The notes beneath the pieces are model-generated. The model did no database searches and was not told where the DNA came from. It saw only the letters and a list, made by a program, of their open reading frames with translations. A stretch of 64,000 nucleotides of DNA, taken from assembly GCF_000003815.2 (NCBI RefSeq), contig NC_049982.1, positions 12,055,183-12,119,182 of the forward strand, given 5' to 3'. The translations under genes and the position numbers were made by a program. The stretch comes from Branchiostoma floridae (lineage: Eukaryota > Chordata > Leptocardii > Amphioxiformes > Branchiostomatidae). Of this stretch, positions 12,756-27,700 are shown piece after piece; within the stretch, counting starts at the first letter, position 1; each line of letters starts with the position of its first letter.

Positions 12756-15700
12756 TCAGTCCCATAGCTGAGTGGGTAGGAACAGCCTGAGGTTCAGCGC
12801 CTGGTTGGTGTCGAGGCTAGGGAAGAAGCGCAGTCCCGTCAGTAGCTCTATATCTCTCACTCGGGCAACGTGTGTCTCCATCAGGCTGTTGGTGTCCTGT
12901 AAGGCGGATACTCAGATAAGCATCTAACATAATATAACTGGTAGAATAGGCAACAAAGAATTTCAAAGCATTCTCAGTACACAAATCCATAGTTCACGGC
13001 TTTTCTTCGTCTGTACTCAAACACAGCTACTTCTTTCAGCAACAACGGCAGGAAACGTTTCTACATATGGTGCACATAAACTAGTCAATAAGTTCAATAC
13101 AATACCGCGCACGTTTTAGCTAGCTGTAGTATTTATCAGTCCACAGGAGCCGTCCGTCAAGATCGTGAGATCACAGTAGTACATGTAATTTTCTCGCAAA
13201 TGAAGATCCGATGTTAATTCTGGTTTATACCGTTCGCGACAAAAGTTTTGTCATGTTCACCCGTCCTGGCATACATCGTAATACTAGATAATACAAGCTA
13301 GCTGCGGGTCTAACACACTGTGAATGGGATTGTTATTACCTGGCAGCCCCGTTCCACAGACAGGTATCTGTCTCTATGGGGCAAAATAAAGGAGATAACG
13401 TCGAGTTTTCCACCTTGGCAGGCGGAAGTGATGTCACCACCACCAGAACATTTCGTGACGATCTTGAAATAGTCAGTGGGGATGGGTGCTGGTGTATTGG
13501 ATAGATATCTGTGGAGGAAGTACAAGAATTAGCATGTGACAGAATCCAGTGAACTGAAGCTTTGTAGACGTTGCTGCTTAAACTCCAAGCAGATCCCACG
13601 GTGTCATAAGATAGTATCAAAGCTGGCCAAGGAGGATAGCCGGCCAAAAGGAGTCAAATGGGCACCGGGTTTGATACTATATTACGCCACCGTGGATCTG
13701 CTTGGAGATTAGTTGCTGTTCTCTATGACCAACAAAATCAAAATTGTAAAAGAGATGCTGACTGTGTGCCGTTGGTTCCTGTCATGTCCCTTGTACCGTC
13801 CAAGTCCCAGTCAAAGATGGGCCCGGATATGACGTTCACGCCGTTGTAAGTTCTCGCCCAACCCGAAATCTTCTCCTCTGCCGGACGCCACAGGACTGAT
13901 GGGAAACAAAATTGGTGGCTTAAGTGCTACTGTCCTTGGTGCTGAAACAGCATCTAGTGGAATTATGGTGGTGGAATCAACACATCCAAAGAAGTACACA
14001 TTATATATGGACACGGTGTAAAACGGATACACATGTGTTTTCTGACAGGTTTTAATCTTAAGTGAGACATTATGGCCTTGACACCAACACTGCTACCAAA
14101 ACATCACTTCTTCGCATAGCATTTCGCACAGTTATTAACATATGTACATACTGATCACGTAAAAAGAATAACTTGATATCGCTAGGGCAAACATCTGCAT
14201 ACTTGACGAGAAGGTCCTGTGTTGTGGAACCATGTTACTCGTCACCAGGGCACTCATCCAGCTGCTCTCGTCCCCAGACTTTTGATCTACGAGGATAAGA
14301 GAAGCAATTTTTAGGGGGGGGGGGGTATTTTACAAAAGGAGCATGATGATACAAACGATATTCGCTTTTAACAGGTTTTACCAATCCTTCATTGTTTCCA
14401 GTCACACCAGTGCTGCTTTACTGATTAATTAATTCATGGTGTGGAAATACGCCCGGTGAAAGGAACCCACCTAACAGACTTACAAGGTGAGTACAGGTAA
14501 CCAATGTCCAGGTCGCCAAACTCAGTACAGTTTAAGGAGTCGGTAGCAGGGACTCTGACGTCATGCCGCCGACATAGTGACGTCACGTCTGCTGATGACA
14601 TTTGTGTATCCTGGCGGTGAAAAGTAAACCGTACTCTATCAGCCAACACGCAAAATGTTCAGAAATTTGCCCACAATTGATATTCTAGAATCATAACATG
14701 AAAGTTTATCAGTTATGAAAAAAATCGCTTTATTCGTCGACTTGTAGTTTGATTACTGTGTTAACAGATCATTGATATGGGCGTTACCTGGGACAGAGTG
14801 GCAGCAGACCACAGCGGCATGTACGTGTCCCTGTTGTAGGCGGCTACATAATCCTTCTGTGTAAGACGACAGTACCCAGTGGGAAAGGTGACTGATGGAG
14901 CGCCGAATGGGAGATGCTGTGACTGATACATGGATTCTAAAGACAAAAGTATGATGGAATGTTAGAGTTGTCCATAGATTAGTGATGGCTTGCATGGAAC
15001 TAAAAAAACAACTCTTCATGTTTAAATGACTTACCCTGAGTTGAGGTCAAGTTCAGTTCACTGTCGAAGTCTTCAACTGTTGCAGAATTCTGAAGAGAAC
15101 GAAAAGGTAAACAAATTCACAAGGTACATCACTCGCAAAACAGCAAAAACTCGACGTCTGTGCATTTGACGGATTTGCCGAAAAAATCTAAAAGATGATA
15201 TGAAGCTATCAGGACGATCCAAAAATTTGCAAAAATTCGTACTTTCCCAGAACTATCGTAGAGTGGAACTTGTTATCACCAAGTACAGTATGGGCATCTT
15301 CTCTCGGTAGTTTTAAAGAACGCTTGCAGATAGATGTGCAAAAGTTAGGGGTAACGAGTCTTTCGGTGTAATATAACCAGCTGCTGCCGCGCCGCGTGCC
15401 TGCAAAGCTGGTGTGTTACGCCGAACGGCGGTTATACCGGCTATATAGATACAGATACAGATCCTTACAGCAAACCCGGTGCAGGACGACCCTGGTACCG
15501 ATGTGCAGTCCTGGTTCTGTGAAGCAGCGGCATAATCTGTGGGGAAGGGGCAGGACCCGGCTGCAGCGGGCGGCGCCTCAGACGGTACGGGCAGTGGCTG
15601 CTGCAGGATGTGGTTCAGGCTGCCGCGGGTACCGTTGTTCGGGGCAGGGGTCACTCCGACTAGATCTTTGGCACAGCAAATGGATGGTATCTCGATTAAT

Positions 15701-18700
15701 TTTGATGTTTGGGCAGTTGTTTCAACTTCACATCCATCTACTTTGACAGGAATTTGATGCATACAAGTAGATATGGTTGTTTATAACACCTTGATATTTC
15801 ATATCTTGCTGAGGCCGGGCACCGCAGAAGTCTAGAGGAATGGCTGAATGACTCCATCAGTTCGAAAGTTACACAACTTGTCTTTGTTTTCGTCAGTCTT
15901 TTTATTGTCATGTGAATCTACAGGAAAATGCCTCACCTGCCATAAGGTCGTACAGTTCGATGTTTTGAAAAGGCTGCGATATTGTGTTCTGTTTGAAGGC
16001 AGGCCCGTGCGCGACAAACAGGGCCTAGAACAAATGAGAGATTATGAAAAATCCACCTAGAAAAATCATGACAAGATAGGAATGGTGACGTTATCTGACT
16101 TAGGTACTTACATGCATGCTACGGTACTCGTTGTCGTACCCATGTGTCCCACCATCGCAGAATGTAGAGGCATAGGAGTCTTCGGCATTCCTGTAGGAAA
16201 CAGAAACAGGACCTGTCAAATGTCTTTACACAGATATAGAAGCACAATTCTCCTTCTGTGGAAGAAATAAGGAGAAGATACTGTATACTGGAAAACGGAT
16301 TAAAACGTTTTAATTACATGTCTTATCCGATTTTTTTATGTCCCTTTCCAGTGGCCGACCCCCCCCCCCCCCCAAAAAAAAGGGCTAAGATCCACAGGTC
16401 TTTGCTAGCGTTTTTCAGGTGACCAGAAACACGGGATTTTCCAAAGGGGTAACAAGTACCGTTTCTGTGGATGTGTTGTGATGAGATACGTGTGTCCTAC
16501 CTGGCCACAAGCCACTTGTCTGCCACACTGATGACAACGTCTTCTATCCGCCTGTTGTTTGCGAAGTGGAGCCGTTTGGGAAGGTCTCGTTTGTTGTAAA
16601 CAGTCATGTGGGGACTTGTACACTACAGAAAAGTACAACTGATAATGAACAGAGAACACATTCATTTTGAGATTTTAAAAAATAAAGATAAGCTACGATT
16701 GCAAATCGCCACTAATTCATTTTCTAGACTACCTACCAAATAGAGAACTGCTGAGATCGAGAACCCAAACACTCATGGACGGTTATTAATTGTACGTAAT
16801 GAAAGCGGACTGTGGGCGGACGGACAGCTCACCGTTAAATTGTCTGCGACTTCTATAGGATCAACTGCAATGAAAAACAATATTGTGATGTTTTATTCTA
16901 CATTGTGCTGACTTGACCGCAGATAAGCTTTATTGGTGCCACACACAAAAAAGCAGCTACTTTTGTATCGTAGTGTTAACTACAAACTTCAAAGAAATAC
17001 AAAATAGATACCAATAAAATTCTACGAACTAAGAAATATAGGCTAAGGTAAGATGTGTTTTTGTGTCTTTTCTAATATTAAACATTTGAACAACAAAAAA
17101 CCTGATAATTTTGCAAAGCTACTATTAGTACTTGGACTCCAAGTCCCAAACACTAGTATTTAGAATTAGGGCGTTGATTAGTCATTTACAATTGTCCTTA
17201 TCCTTTCTCCCAGTTATCCTTATCTTCTCTCTTGTTTAGAAATGAAAGCTTAAGACTCACATGTGTTATCTATATCGGGCCGGAGTGGGCGGATCCTTCC
17301 CACTGCTCCTGAGTAGATGTACATCCCACTTGTGTCAATCAGCTGAGGAAGAAATGACAAGTAAAACTTTAACAACCCTGTCAATCATTGCTTCTTTATG
17401 ATACCGATGTACATACATCGCCATATATGTAGAAGACCGTAACACCTGTTCAGGATACGACAGTCATTTCTATAAGGCTCCCTTCGATCAGTTAATGACC
17501 ATGGTAAAATCCTAAACAGTCCTATGCTAGAACTAGAGTTCCTCGAACACACATCTTCGCCAAATAAACATTCTTTATCGAAGGTCGTTGTTTTTGAATG
17601 ATTAATGTATGTAATTATGGCTATAATGGGCCGGATAAGCACCAAATACAGCTTAATACGAGATGTTAATATAGCAAAGCTGGATGTAAGGTCTTTAGTT
17701 AGGCTAGGTTAGGCTAGGTCTTTAGTTTTATATAAGATTTCACTCTACAAAATGTACATTGCAGTCTTTTCGTAAAAAAAGAAATAATAAACAAACTTTG
17801 AGTGACTTGCCTATATATTAGATAATAGGTCATCTAAGGGTTACCTAAGGGTCATACGTAAGGATTGTTACGGCCCCGCCTTGGTGAATGTTTGTGTCCA
17901 TCTCATGAAAATAGTAAGTAAAGTTTTGCAATCGCGAGTTAAGTCAGAGGTATTTTACACAGTCTACCTGGCCTGGCTATCACGTCAGGCTACTCAGATC
18001 CCCCCATTCATAGCCCCGCAAAGACAAAATAGCTGATTGACAGGCATAGTAATTGCTAATCTCCAAGTATTAGTATATTCATAAGCCTTACTTAGATCCT
18101 CCTCTACAACCTAGCACAAACCGAGACAAGATACGATACCACCCGCGTTCTATGACCGCACTCGTACAACCCGGAAGTATATGATATTGTCGTAATCGGT
18201 TGCACGGAAACCCCCATGCAGTGTGAAATCGAGGCCAAAATCAGGCAAAAAGAGCCAGTTTGAAGGCCAACTTTGACTCTTCAAATCTCACCCCGAAATA
18301 GTATTTGAATCATTAAGCGTACTGTATGCGATAGAACAACTCATGAGGATTACGTTGGCACCTTTGACAGCCTGATTTGGCCCACCGCGATGTTTTAATC
18401 TTTTTTTACGTGACCATGTCTTATGCCTCAAACGGGCGGGCGTGTAACACCCTGCCATGGCATGACGATTAGTTCTGCTCCACCTTTGATTTGTCTGTGC
18501 TAAGACGGAGACTGAGGGCAGGGGGTTGATTTGGTGTGACTGGCCCTTGTCAGGGAAAGGAGATCAGGCTTCTGCTTCTGTCTGAAGGGCTTGAATGATA
18601 AATGAAGATTAATGGTCCACACATTAGTGCTGGACTAGGGTGACAATGGTGCCAGTGTCATGTTGCACTGCACACCACTTTTGTAAGGGATGTGGTTCTC

Positions 18701-21700
18701 TCCATGATAAGAATCGCAAAGTAATTATATTAAGTAGATCGCAATTTACATAATTAGCATCTCATTATGTTGATAATCACCCTAAGTACCTACCTACCAA
18801 AAGCAAAGAATATCCATCAATCCCTTCTGCAGTTATCCTTTTTAAAAGTTACAAACTATAAGACCCACTGCAGTTCCAAACAAGCTGCTAGGGGGCCCAA
18901 AATTACACCATTCACTCCTAGTCCCAACAGCTATCCACCACTTAAAAATCATGAACATGGCACTTCTGGAAAATTTAGGCGCAAGCTTTGACGCTCACTT
19001 GCAGTACCAAAACAAGTCGCTAGGAGGCCCATTATCGAACTTGACCTTCCTTTCTGTGTCCCCTACCTATCAACAAAATATCATTAGCATCCATGTAGAA
19101 CATCTCGAGTTATCGTGTTAACAGACAAACGCAATTACATACAAAGCTACAGCACCATAGGTAAAAGCTAGCTAAACCATTCTCGCACATGACAATCCTT
19201 TACACAACCGCTACACACCTGCCAAATATCGTAGAAATCGCCCAGCTGCATTTTGAGTTATGCTTCTCGAAACAAACCTCGAAAAAATAAAAAGGTCGCT
19301 GCTGTACCGTAGGAAAACGCCAGGTAAACCATTTTCAAACTAGGCATGCCTTTCGACAACCGCTACACACCTACAAAAAATCAAAAAGTTCCATCCACAA
19401 TTTCTCGACTTATATGCTGTTGACCTACATACAGACCCAAGTAAGCAATCTTATAATCTTCGCTGGCGAAGATAATGACAGTCTCTACCACATAAGGCAC
19501 CTCTGAAGGCTGACTTAGGTCTGCCACGACAGTCATAATCACATCTAATTCGACACACACAACATGCCCCGCAGCGACTGTCTTTTAAAACGGTCAGATG
19601 ACTTGACAAATTTACAAGGAAAGGCGTCCTAAGTAGAGGGAAAGTAGGAAAAGACGTACCCTCGTTTTTTTTTCAGAACGGAGCATGCGCAGATCGGACA
19701 AAAGTGGCATAGTCTCGAATGGAGTTTTGATTCTCATTTTAGTTTGAACCCTTTCAATTTGAGCCCATGTTTCCAGAAGACGTGTGTGGGTGGACAACAT
19801 GACTTTTTCAAGCTACAGGGGATTCCTTATGTAACAACCACGACCTATGACCCGGTGTAACGTTATAATTAGTGTCTTAATTAGGTAAACCATATGGGAG
19901 GTGACACTTTTTTATTCATTTGTTTTGGGACAGACGTGGACAGTGTGGCACTGCACTCAAGTTAGGAACTTATTTAGCAGTGTCACATACAAACAGCTGG
20001 GTAAAGGTAGTATTTTACTTCCCCGACCGCAAGTCATGTACCCATTTTTTACACCTGAGTGGTCGTGTAAAGTGTCTTTCCCAAGGGAACAACGGAAGTC
20101 TGGAACTCCAGGTTCCGAGCCCAACTCTACAAGTTACGCCACACACGACGCCACGGTGACACTTGCATACATTTGCAAACATTACTAGCAAGGCGTCGGT
20201 GTACAATAGCGGGTGATTCGAGATCAGTTTATGTCCGCGATTAATGTGCGTTTCTTTTAAAAATTCTTTCAGCTTGTCAATTTCAAGAATTCGTATGCAA
20301 ATGTCGGGATACAAACAAGGTAATTAAAGGACAAAGCAGCTTGCGGAGCGAGTTTGCAGACAACCCTGTACAAGCAACCTCCTTGGTAAAGACAACTCTG
20401 TACAAGCAACCTCCTTGGTATAAGGACGTTATATAACGTCCTTGGTAGTATAAAGACGAACACTGTGGTCTGATTTCTAGTTTTGGATTCGACGCGACGA
20501 CAGATGACACGATGGCAACAGGGTCGAAGGGGAAGAGGAAGTGTTTGACGCTAAGTCAGAGAATCGAGGTCATCAGAGAGCACGAGAAGGGCGGCAGACG
20601 GTCGCGGAGTCTGGCGAAGGACTTCGGTGTGGGGAAGACTCAGATTGCGAACATCATCAAGAGAAAGAGAGAACACCTAGACGACTACGCCAACAATGTA
20701 CCAGGAAACCAGAAGAGAAGGCGCTACCCGGGGTTTCAGGGAATCAACGACTTGTGTTGGGAATTCTACTGTGACACCACATCGCGCGATAAGCCATGTA
20801 ATGGACCGATACTACAAGAAGCAGGGTTGAACTTCGCCAAGGACCTGGGTGTGACTGGTTTTAAGGCGTCAAACGGGTGGTTGGAGAGCTTCAAAAAGCG
20901 CCACAGTATCATCACATTCGGTAAGTCGAGTGGCAATAGTCGGGTAAACAGGGCGGTGGTCCGGAGACGAGGGCTAATGGCTCCCTGTTCAACAGATGAG
21001 CATGTACCCATGGACCTTTCAAACGTGATGAACAGTTGTAAAAATGAGAATTCAGGGAGTCAAGAGATCAGTGCAAGTACGGAGCCGATAGGCAGCTTTC
21101 ACCCGGATGATGTGTTGATGGGAAATCGTGAGCAGAAAGGGAGACATATGACAAGTGGACACGCACCTCCGTCAGACATTTCTGACGTTACCGCATCAGT
21201 AGCTTCAAGAACCCTGAAGCGACCGACAAACACTCGGCTAGCTACTAGTAATCAGGGAGAGGAGGGTGACATACAGTCTGTAGCACTACCAGCCCTGGCG
21301 ACGGTGAAAGTAGAAATAGAAGAGACTGAAGGCGAAGAAGAGGAGGACAACAGTGGTGGAGAAATACCTGCTGGCCCCATTAAGAACCTCAGCATGGCGT
21401 TGAAGGCCGTGAACGATCTGAGACTGTTCTGTATGAATGAAGGTCTGGGATCTGAACTGTTCACTCTCTATGAACTAGAAAATCGCTTCGTCTCCTTGTG
21501 GATGGAAAGAAAGACAGGGAAATAGGCCAACGCGAAATACCTCCTTATTAAAGAAGGTGTGTGACTGAAAACAATTCTTAAGATGTCGATGTTTTTTCCT
21601 GCTAAATTCGTTACATTTATTCTCTTCGCCAAGAAGAGTATGTTTTTGCTCGACTTGGGTCTGTATGTAGGTCAACAGCATATAACTCGAGAAATTGTGG

Positions 21701-24700
21701 ATGGAACTTTGTGATTTTTGGTAGGTGTGTAGCGGTTGTCGAAAGGAATGCCAAGTTCGAAAACGGTTTACCTGGCGTTTTCCTACGGTACTGCAGCGAG
21801 CTTGGTATGTTTTTTGCGGTTTGTTTTGGGCAGCATAAGTCAAAATGCAGCTGGGCGATTTCTACGACACTTGGTAGGTGTGTAGCGCTTTTGGAGAGGA
21901 AGGTCAAGTGCGAAAATGGTTTACCTGGCTCTTACCTACGGCGCTGTAGCGGGATTTGTATGTAAGTGAGTTTGTCTGTATGCAAGATAACTCGAGAACC
22001 CTTGAATGGATCCTGATGATATTTGGTAGGTGGGTGGGGGTCAGGAAAACGAAGGTCAAGTTCGATAATGGGCCCCCTAGTGACTGCCTAAGGTACTGCA
22101 GCAAAACTTTTATTTTTGACACTTCGTGTTTTGGATATGCTGTGGTTATGGTTTTTGAGTGGTAGATAGCCCTTGAGGCAGAGAGTAAGTGCTGTGAGTT
22201 TGGACCCCCTAGCGGCTTTTTGGGAACTGCAGGCACCGATTTCCTTTCAAACTTTGAACGAGAATAACTCGAGAACGTGTTGACGGATCATCAGGATTTT
22301 TTGGTATGTAGATAGAATGAGTACTTAAAATAATAATCTACATGGAAAGATGCATTTAATTGTAATCAGTGGCCAATTAACAGAAATAAACTGTTTTGTA
22401 TATACATGTATCTCCTTTGACCTATATCTATGGACACAGCTGTTTGACAGATGTTTTTGCTGGATGAAACACTGACAAGCCGTGAGCTGGACACTGAAAA
22501 GCTTGAAATTCTGATTGACCAGGGATGCTATCAGGTCATCTTGTACAATCAGGTCTTGTTTTGGTAGCATTTGTGGGGTTTGGGGGTAGGTACTATTTAG
22601 TAATACATGAATAAGACCTTAAAGTCTTAAATAAAGGCATGATCATTTGGCGAAGAGATGTGTTCGTCGAACTCTAGTTGTACATAACTTCAATTCCACC
22701 TAAAATGTAGTTTAACTGTTCCATTGGTTATGAATAGGGATGTAAACAGATAAGTCTTAACGCATGTTTCCTTTGTATGCAAAGTATTCTTGTAATACAT
22801 TTACATGTACGTGCACTCGCTACCTTCCATGTTGTATGTTTAGATTACTATCAATGTTATTAAGATTAAAGCCTACTCACACATGAATTGCATTGTCGCT
22901 TTTTCCTTCGATCCTTGGATTACTCATTTGGACTAGTTAGATCACCGCTGACTTCTTGTTTTGTGCTGTTATGTTAGACCATTACACCACTAAAAGACAG
23001 TCAAACTGATGAGAAAGACAAGTGCGTAGCTGTCTGTTCCACCAACACTCCTCAAAGTTAAGATATATAGTTTATCGTACCTCGTCAAGTCGGACAACTC
23101 TATCGCAGCTCGTGTCCGCCATTCCTGTAATCCACAGAGCCATAGTTAAAGCGACGAATAAAACAGTCAGTAAGCTATAAGTATTTGTTAGCAAATACGC
23201 CTTCTTGGGACTAGGAAAATCTACACCTGTACATATGTCACAGTTTCAGCCAACCAATCTCTCTCTTATGGTACGACCATAAGGTGTCTCATGGGATGAA
23301 TTTTTTCTTCTTTATAGTGCCTTACCATGATCCGCCACTGTGATAATGTTGATACAGCCGAGTAGGTCTCTCTCCGCCAGTCCGTCCATAAGCTGTGCCA
23401 TCGTGCAGTCAATCTCTTCAAGACTTTGCCTTATCTGTTATTGGGAGGGACAAAAGACATTTGGAGTAAAATTATAGATATTTGTCAACATGCTAAACCC
23501 AATATGTTGACTTATTCATACCTATAGAATAGATATTCATATATGTCTGTTTAGTTGTACTGTAAGTGGTTGTCATAGATTTTACTAAAGTCGCTGTACT
23601 TGTCTTGTCAATAAAGTTTTCCACTAATACGTAACGTTATAACTGCGGTGCTATAACTGATATGAAAAACTTGAATTTAATTTTGACACATCTAAGCGTC
23701 TTGTTTCTGCAAGTCGGCTTAAAGCTGTTATTTGAATTCTCACTGTCAAATTTCTGAAATGAATACTCAATTAAGTTCATACTTCTTCGGAGTTGGGTCC
23801 GTATCTGTGCCCTGTGGAATCCACATTTGAGAAGTACAGTGTCAGGAAGGACGGCCTGGAAATATTCGAGAAATAATACACCAATAAATGTGCATGTCAT
23901 TGAACATCACTGCCTTACAGACGTTTAAAGAAGGAAGTGAGTAAAAAGTGACCCACTATTAAAGGGTTTGAATCATGTAACCAAACAACCAACCTTGTAC
24001 CCTCGGGTAGATCTAACCACTTCAAGATCTCATTCACTCGTTCCTCGTAAGGAATACTCCTGTGGGACATAAACACTCATGTGAAGAGATCGTTATTGCG
24101 TAATCAGTTTTTTTTTTTCAAATGATATTCTAACCCACCGTCCGTCAATTCTGCGAACCCCTTATGATAAAGACGCAGACATCCTGTGAGAAGTTACGTC
24201 TATTTTGCCTGTGTTGTTTAAAAGTCAACATTTACAATATAACGTTAGCATAAAAGTAGTAGAACTGAATTTAAACGCACAGTACGATTCGTCTTTTTTA
24301 TACGCATGTATTCTCAACACTTCCTCAGATTTGCCCGAATGTCATTTGTGTGGCTCATCTCATCTCACCTCGCCTCACCTCTCCTCTCAAGACATATATG
24401 GGATATCTATAGAGGATAATTAAGGAGCAAAAGCTACCTAGGAGACACCCAAATTACTCCGAAGTGTTTTCCTGTTACCTTTTCTATCGTGTACATAGCT
24501 ATGCTGGTACACATGGAATTGACAGAAGAGTCAAGAGAATATTTCGATAAATGTTCGAAGACTAATGTACAAATAGTTTTTGTAGTCTTCCGTCAAACAC
24601 CAAGCGCAGCACTGTGTGCTGGTGGTGGTGGTAAAAGGTTTTCATGAATCGACACCAGACATCATACCCGTCGTATCGCTTGTAGTAGTCTGGGTACATG

Positions 24701-27700
24701 CCCTCCACGTTGACGTCCGAGCCTGGCCAGAAAAACGTCCCTGAACGTTTACCCTGCTTCTTCACCGTGTTCCACAACTGGAATATACAGATCAGTTCAG
24801 GATAAGTGTACATACTGACAATTAACTACTGATCTTTACACCTGATTCAGTAAATCTGAAAGTGGAGATTGTGAACTTGTGTTGTTTTTTTCGAAGCCAA
24901 ACGATGCCGAAAGTAATTCTTCTACGATGTGCTATTCTGTTAGCTCACAATCATACGAAGGGTCGACTCTTAACGAACAACTTCGATGTCACATTGTTGT
25001 CTGTGTATGTTTAAGAGTTGTCAACATTGGCGACTTTTTGGCGATAGATCATAGGCGGAGCCATAACGTAATTATTATTGAAATATACATGTAAGCAGAT
25101 TGGAGCCTAATAAATGGTAAGGAAAACTACTCCTTAGATTCTGATGAGTTTTCAAACCTGTCAACGTGAACAAATACAAGATGTATGAGAGTTGCGCCAC
25201 GTCGCCGTTCTACTTACCGGCTCTCCTCCCCACCAGGCAGGGACGAAAGACTCATCACACCCCAGGCAGAATGACGTGTTGAACACAGGATCGTACATGT
25301 TGTTTTCCGTAATCCCACTGGACTCACCATACAGTCCCTGAAAGTCAGTCCTAACAATCATTAATTCATAGCTAGCCTTGTTGGGATAAGTTTGGGGAAT
25401 TGATGCAAACATTGGACGCCATGGTGAAAAATATTAAGGTCATCTGATTTGGTAGAATACACATTTCTGGCGACGTACCAAATTGCTCTTCTTGGAAAAC
25501 TAAAGTTTTTGTACGTGGCCTTTTTAAGCTTACAAACATTAACAGATCACAAGATGATAAAAATAGTACATTAAAAAAACAGATCGCAAGATTGATCTGT
25601 GATGACCTAGGTAACTACAGGATAGACTGATGAAGAGCTTACCGTGACGATGGTGTAGTGATTAGAGAATGTCACAGTTGGGTACTGGGAATACATGTAC
25701 GGTGCATGAACCCCACACCTAGCTGTGGATGAAAATAAAACATATTCCGCACTACCAACTGAAATTTTAAGAAACATTGCAGAAATGAAATAACATTGGG
25801 TTTTGCTTTGTTCATTATATTTCAAGTTCGAAATGAGAACGCTTCAGTCAAGTTTACTTGTCATAAGTTAATTAACGAGTGATGCAAAGCGTTCCAGGGA
25901 GTTCACGGACACGTGTGCCTGTATGTTATGAACGATAGCAAGGTACACCTACCCATCCTGCCGATGGTTGGGGTGATGTTTCGGAGGAGATACTCTGCTT
26001 TGAAACCATCGAGAGAGATCAGGAGAACGGGCGGCTCGGAGTAGCTATGGCAGAAATGGAAAAGAAATATGGTACAACCAAACACTGTGGAATAGTACTT
26101 GGGAAAGCCTGATTGCGACATCTTGATATAAGTAAATCATTGCGTCTTTGCTGTGTGAATTAACAGAGCGGTAGGGCACTTATGTGACCCACCCCAGGAC
26201 CTCGACCCCAAACCTACACCTCATCAGCGTGCCCCTCGTACCCAGATCATGAGTNNNNNNNNNNNNNNNNNNNNNNNNNNNNNNNNNNNNNNNNNNNNNN
26301 NNNNNNNNNNNNNNNNNNNNNNNNNNNNNNNNNNNNNNNNNNNNNNNNNNNNNNCGACTGCTGTGCCGGTGTCCTTATTAAAGCTAACGTCATCGTTTCC
26401 ACAAAGGGGCTCGACCAGGCTGTTCAGGGGAACGAGACGTATGATATAAAAGACAACAAAAACACAGACGGACCAAAAACAATTCAACAGCATGCCTTGC
26501 GTATATTTATCAATTTTTCGTTTCCGTAAACAGCCTGCCGTGGGTACGAAATGTGACTTAGGCCTTACCCGGCCGGACAGCGGGGCCCGGCGGTGCTGAT
26601 GCACGGCTCCTCTAGCCATTTCCCCCGGTGACATCGGAAGCCTTTGTCACCTATAGATGCCAGGCATATGAGATGAAGTATTGTCATACACTTTTTAACA
26701 CAATGGCTTTAATGTTCAAACACAATACAATCTCTACAACTGGATGAAAAGCGGAAATTTACGTCCGGACGGGTCGATTGACATCCGTCACTCTTCTTCA
26801 GTGTCAACGGAAGAGTGATGGATGTTACTCAAAACGTCCGGAAAAAAAATCTCCGTTTTTATCCAGAGACTGAATAGTGATTACCCGAATGTGTCTAACC
26901 TTATAAACGTATAAAGGCTTTCATAGTCTGAAGCAGATTGGTACAAATATGTTTATAGGGCGATCCAAATACGCTGATCATGATATGTTAAGTTTCAAAT
27001 ATCAAACAATATATGATAAATGTATGATAGGATACTGTGGTGTGGTCTGTTTACTTGAAATTGTTACTCGTTCCACAAAGACGAATTAAATCATTATTGT
27101 TCGAAGCAGTTCAATCCGCTGATCACCTGATTTTCGAAGCCCAAGACCTAATCCAAGTCCAAGTGATATTCCTAAGACGGACACCTGAAACAATAAGGGT
27201 TATACTACAAAGAGAGCTAGTTTCTACATTTCACTCTACATGTACCGACAATGCTTCGGTCACAATCGGCTTTGCGCTGGTGCCCGTCAGTTGTGCAGCC
27301 CCGGCTGGGCACCGAAGCCACAGATTTGTTCCGGTGGACTGCCGGATACCGCAGGGGTACCCCTCGGTGTTTTCACGGGTAGGCCACGGCGCCTATTTTT
27401 CGCCATGTCCCGAGTTCTAAAAAAATGCAAGGCCAGACAGGGCACAAATATAGTTCGGTAGCCACAGGGCGTTCCAAGGGGTTACGCAACTGGGTTCACG
27501 CCCGAATGTGCAAAAAAAACTGCCCTCATTGTGACCGAAACATAAGCCAGACTCACATCTCGAAAAAAATATGCGCAATTAAGAGTTGCATTCTTACTTG
27601 TACCTGCAACATGTATCGAATATGGTATTTGTATATGCACTTACTGTAATTGATCTGATAACAAAGGTCAACAAACTCGAGCACGTGTTGATTTTGGGTT

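Noticed and set aside
14161..14286. Frameshift in ENPP, with alternative-frame similarity after NMVPQHR
   Set aside because: A phase-1 donor (TCAA|GTATGC) joins cleanly to the next exon and restores the family pattern, so no frameshift is needed.
15313..15762. A single long minus-strand gene here, and plus-strand frames opposite it
   Set aside because: Only 15469-15665 is ENPP exon; the rest of the frame reads through splice sites. The plus-strand frames are shadows of that exon.
21475..22236. Minus-strand frames over the right inverted arm
   Set aside because: Their similarity to each other comes from the ~190-bp DNA repeat units; no consistent protein results.
26254..26353. Somatomedin B exon hidden in the assembly gap
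   Set aside because: The exons on either side join in frame and give the normal linker sequence ahead of the catalytic domain; the gap is downstream of where such domains would lie.
27037..27420. 127-codon plus-strand frame
   Set aside because: It overlaps ENPP exon 2 in antisense and has no recognisable pattern.
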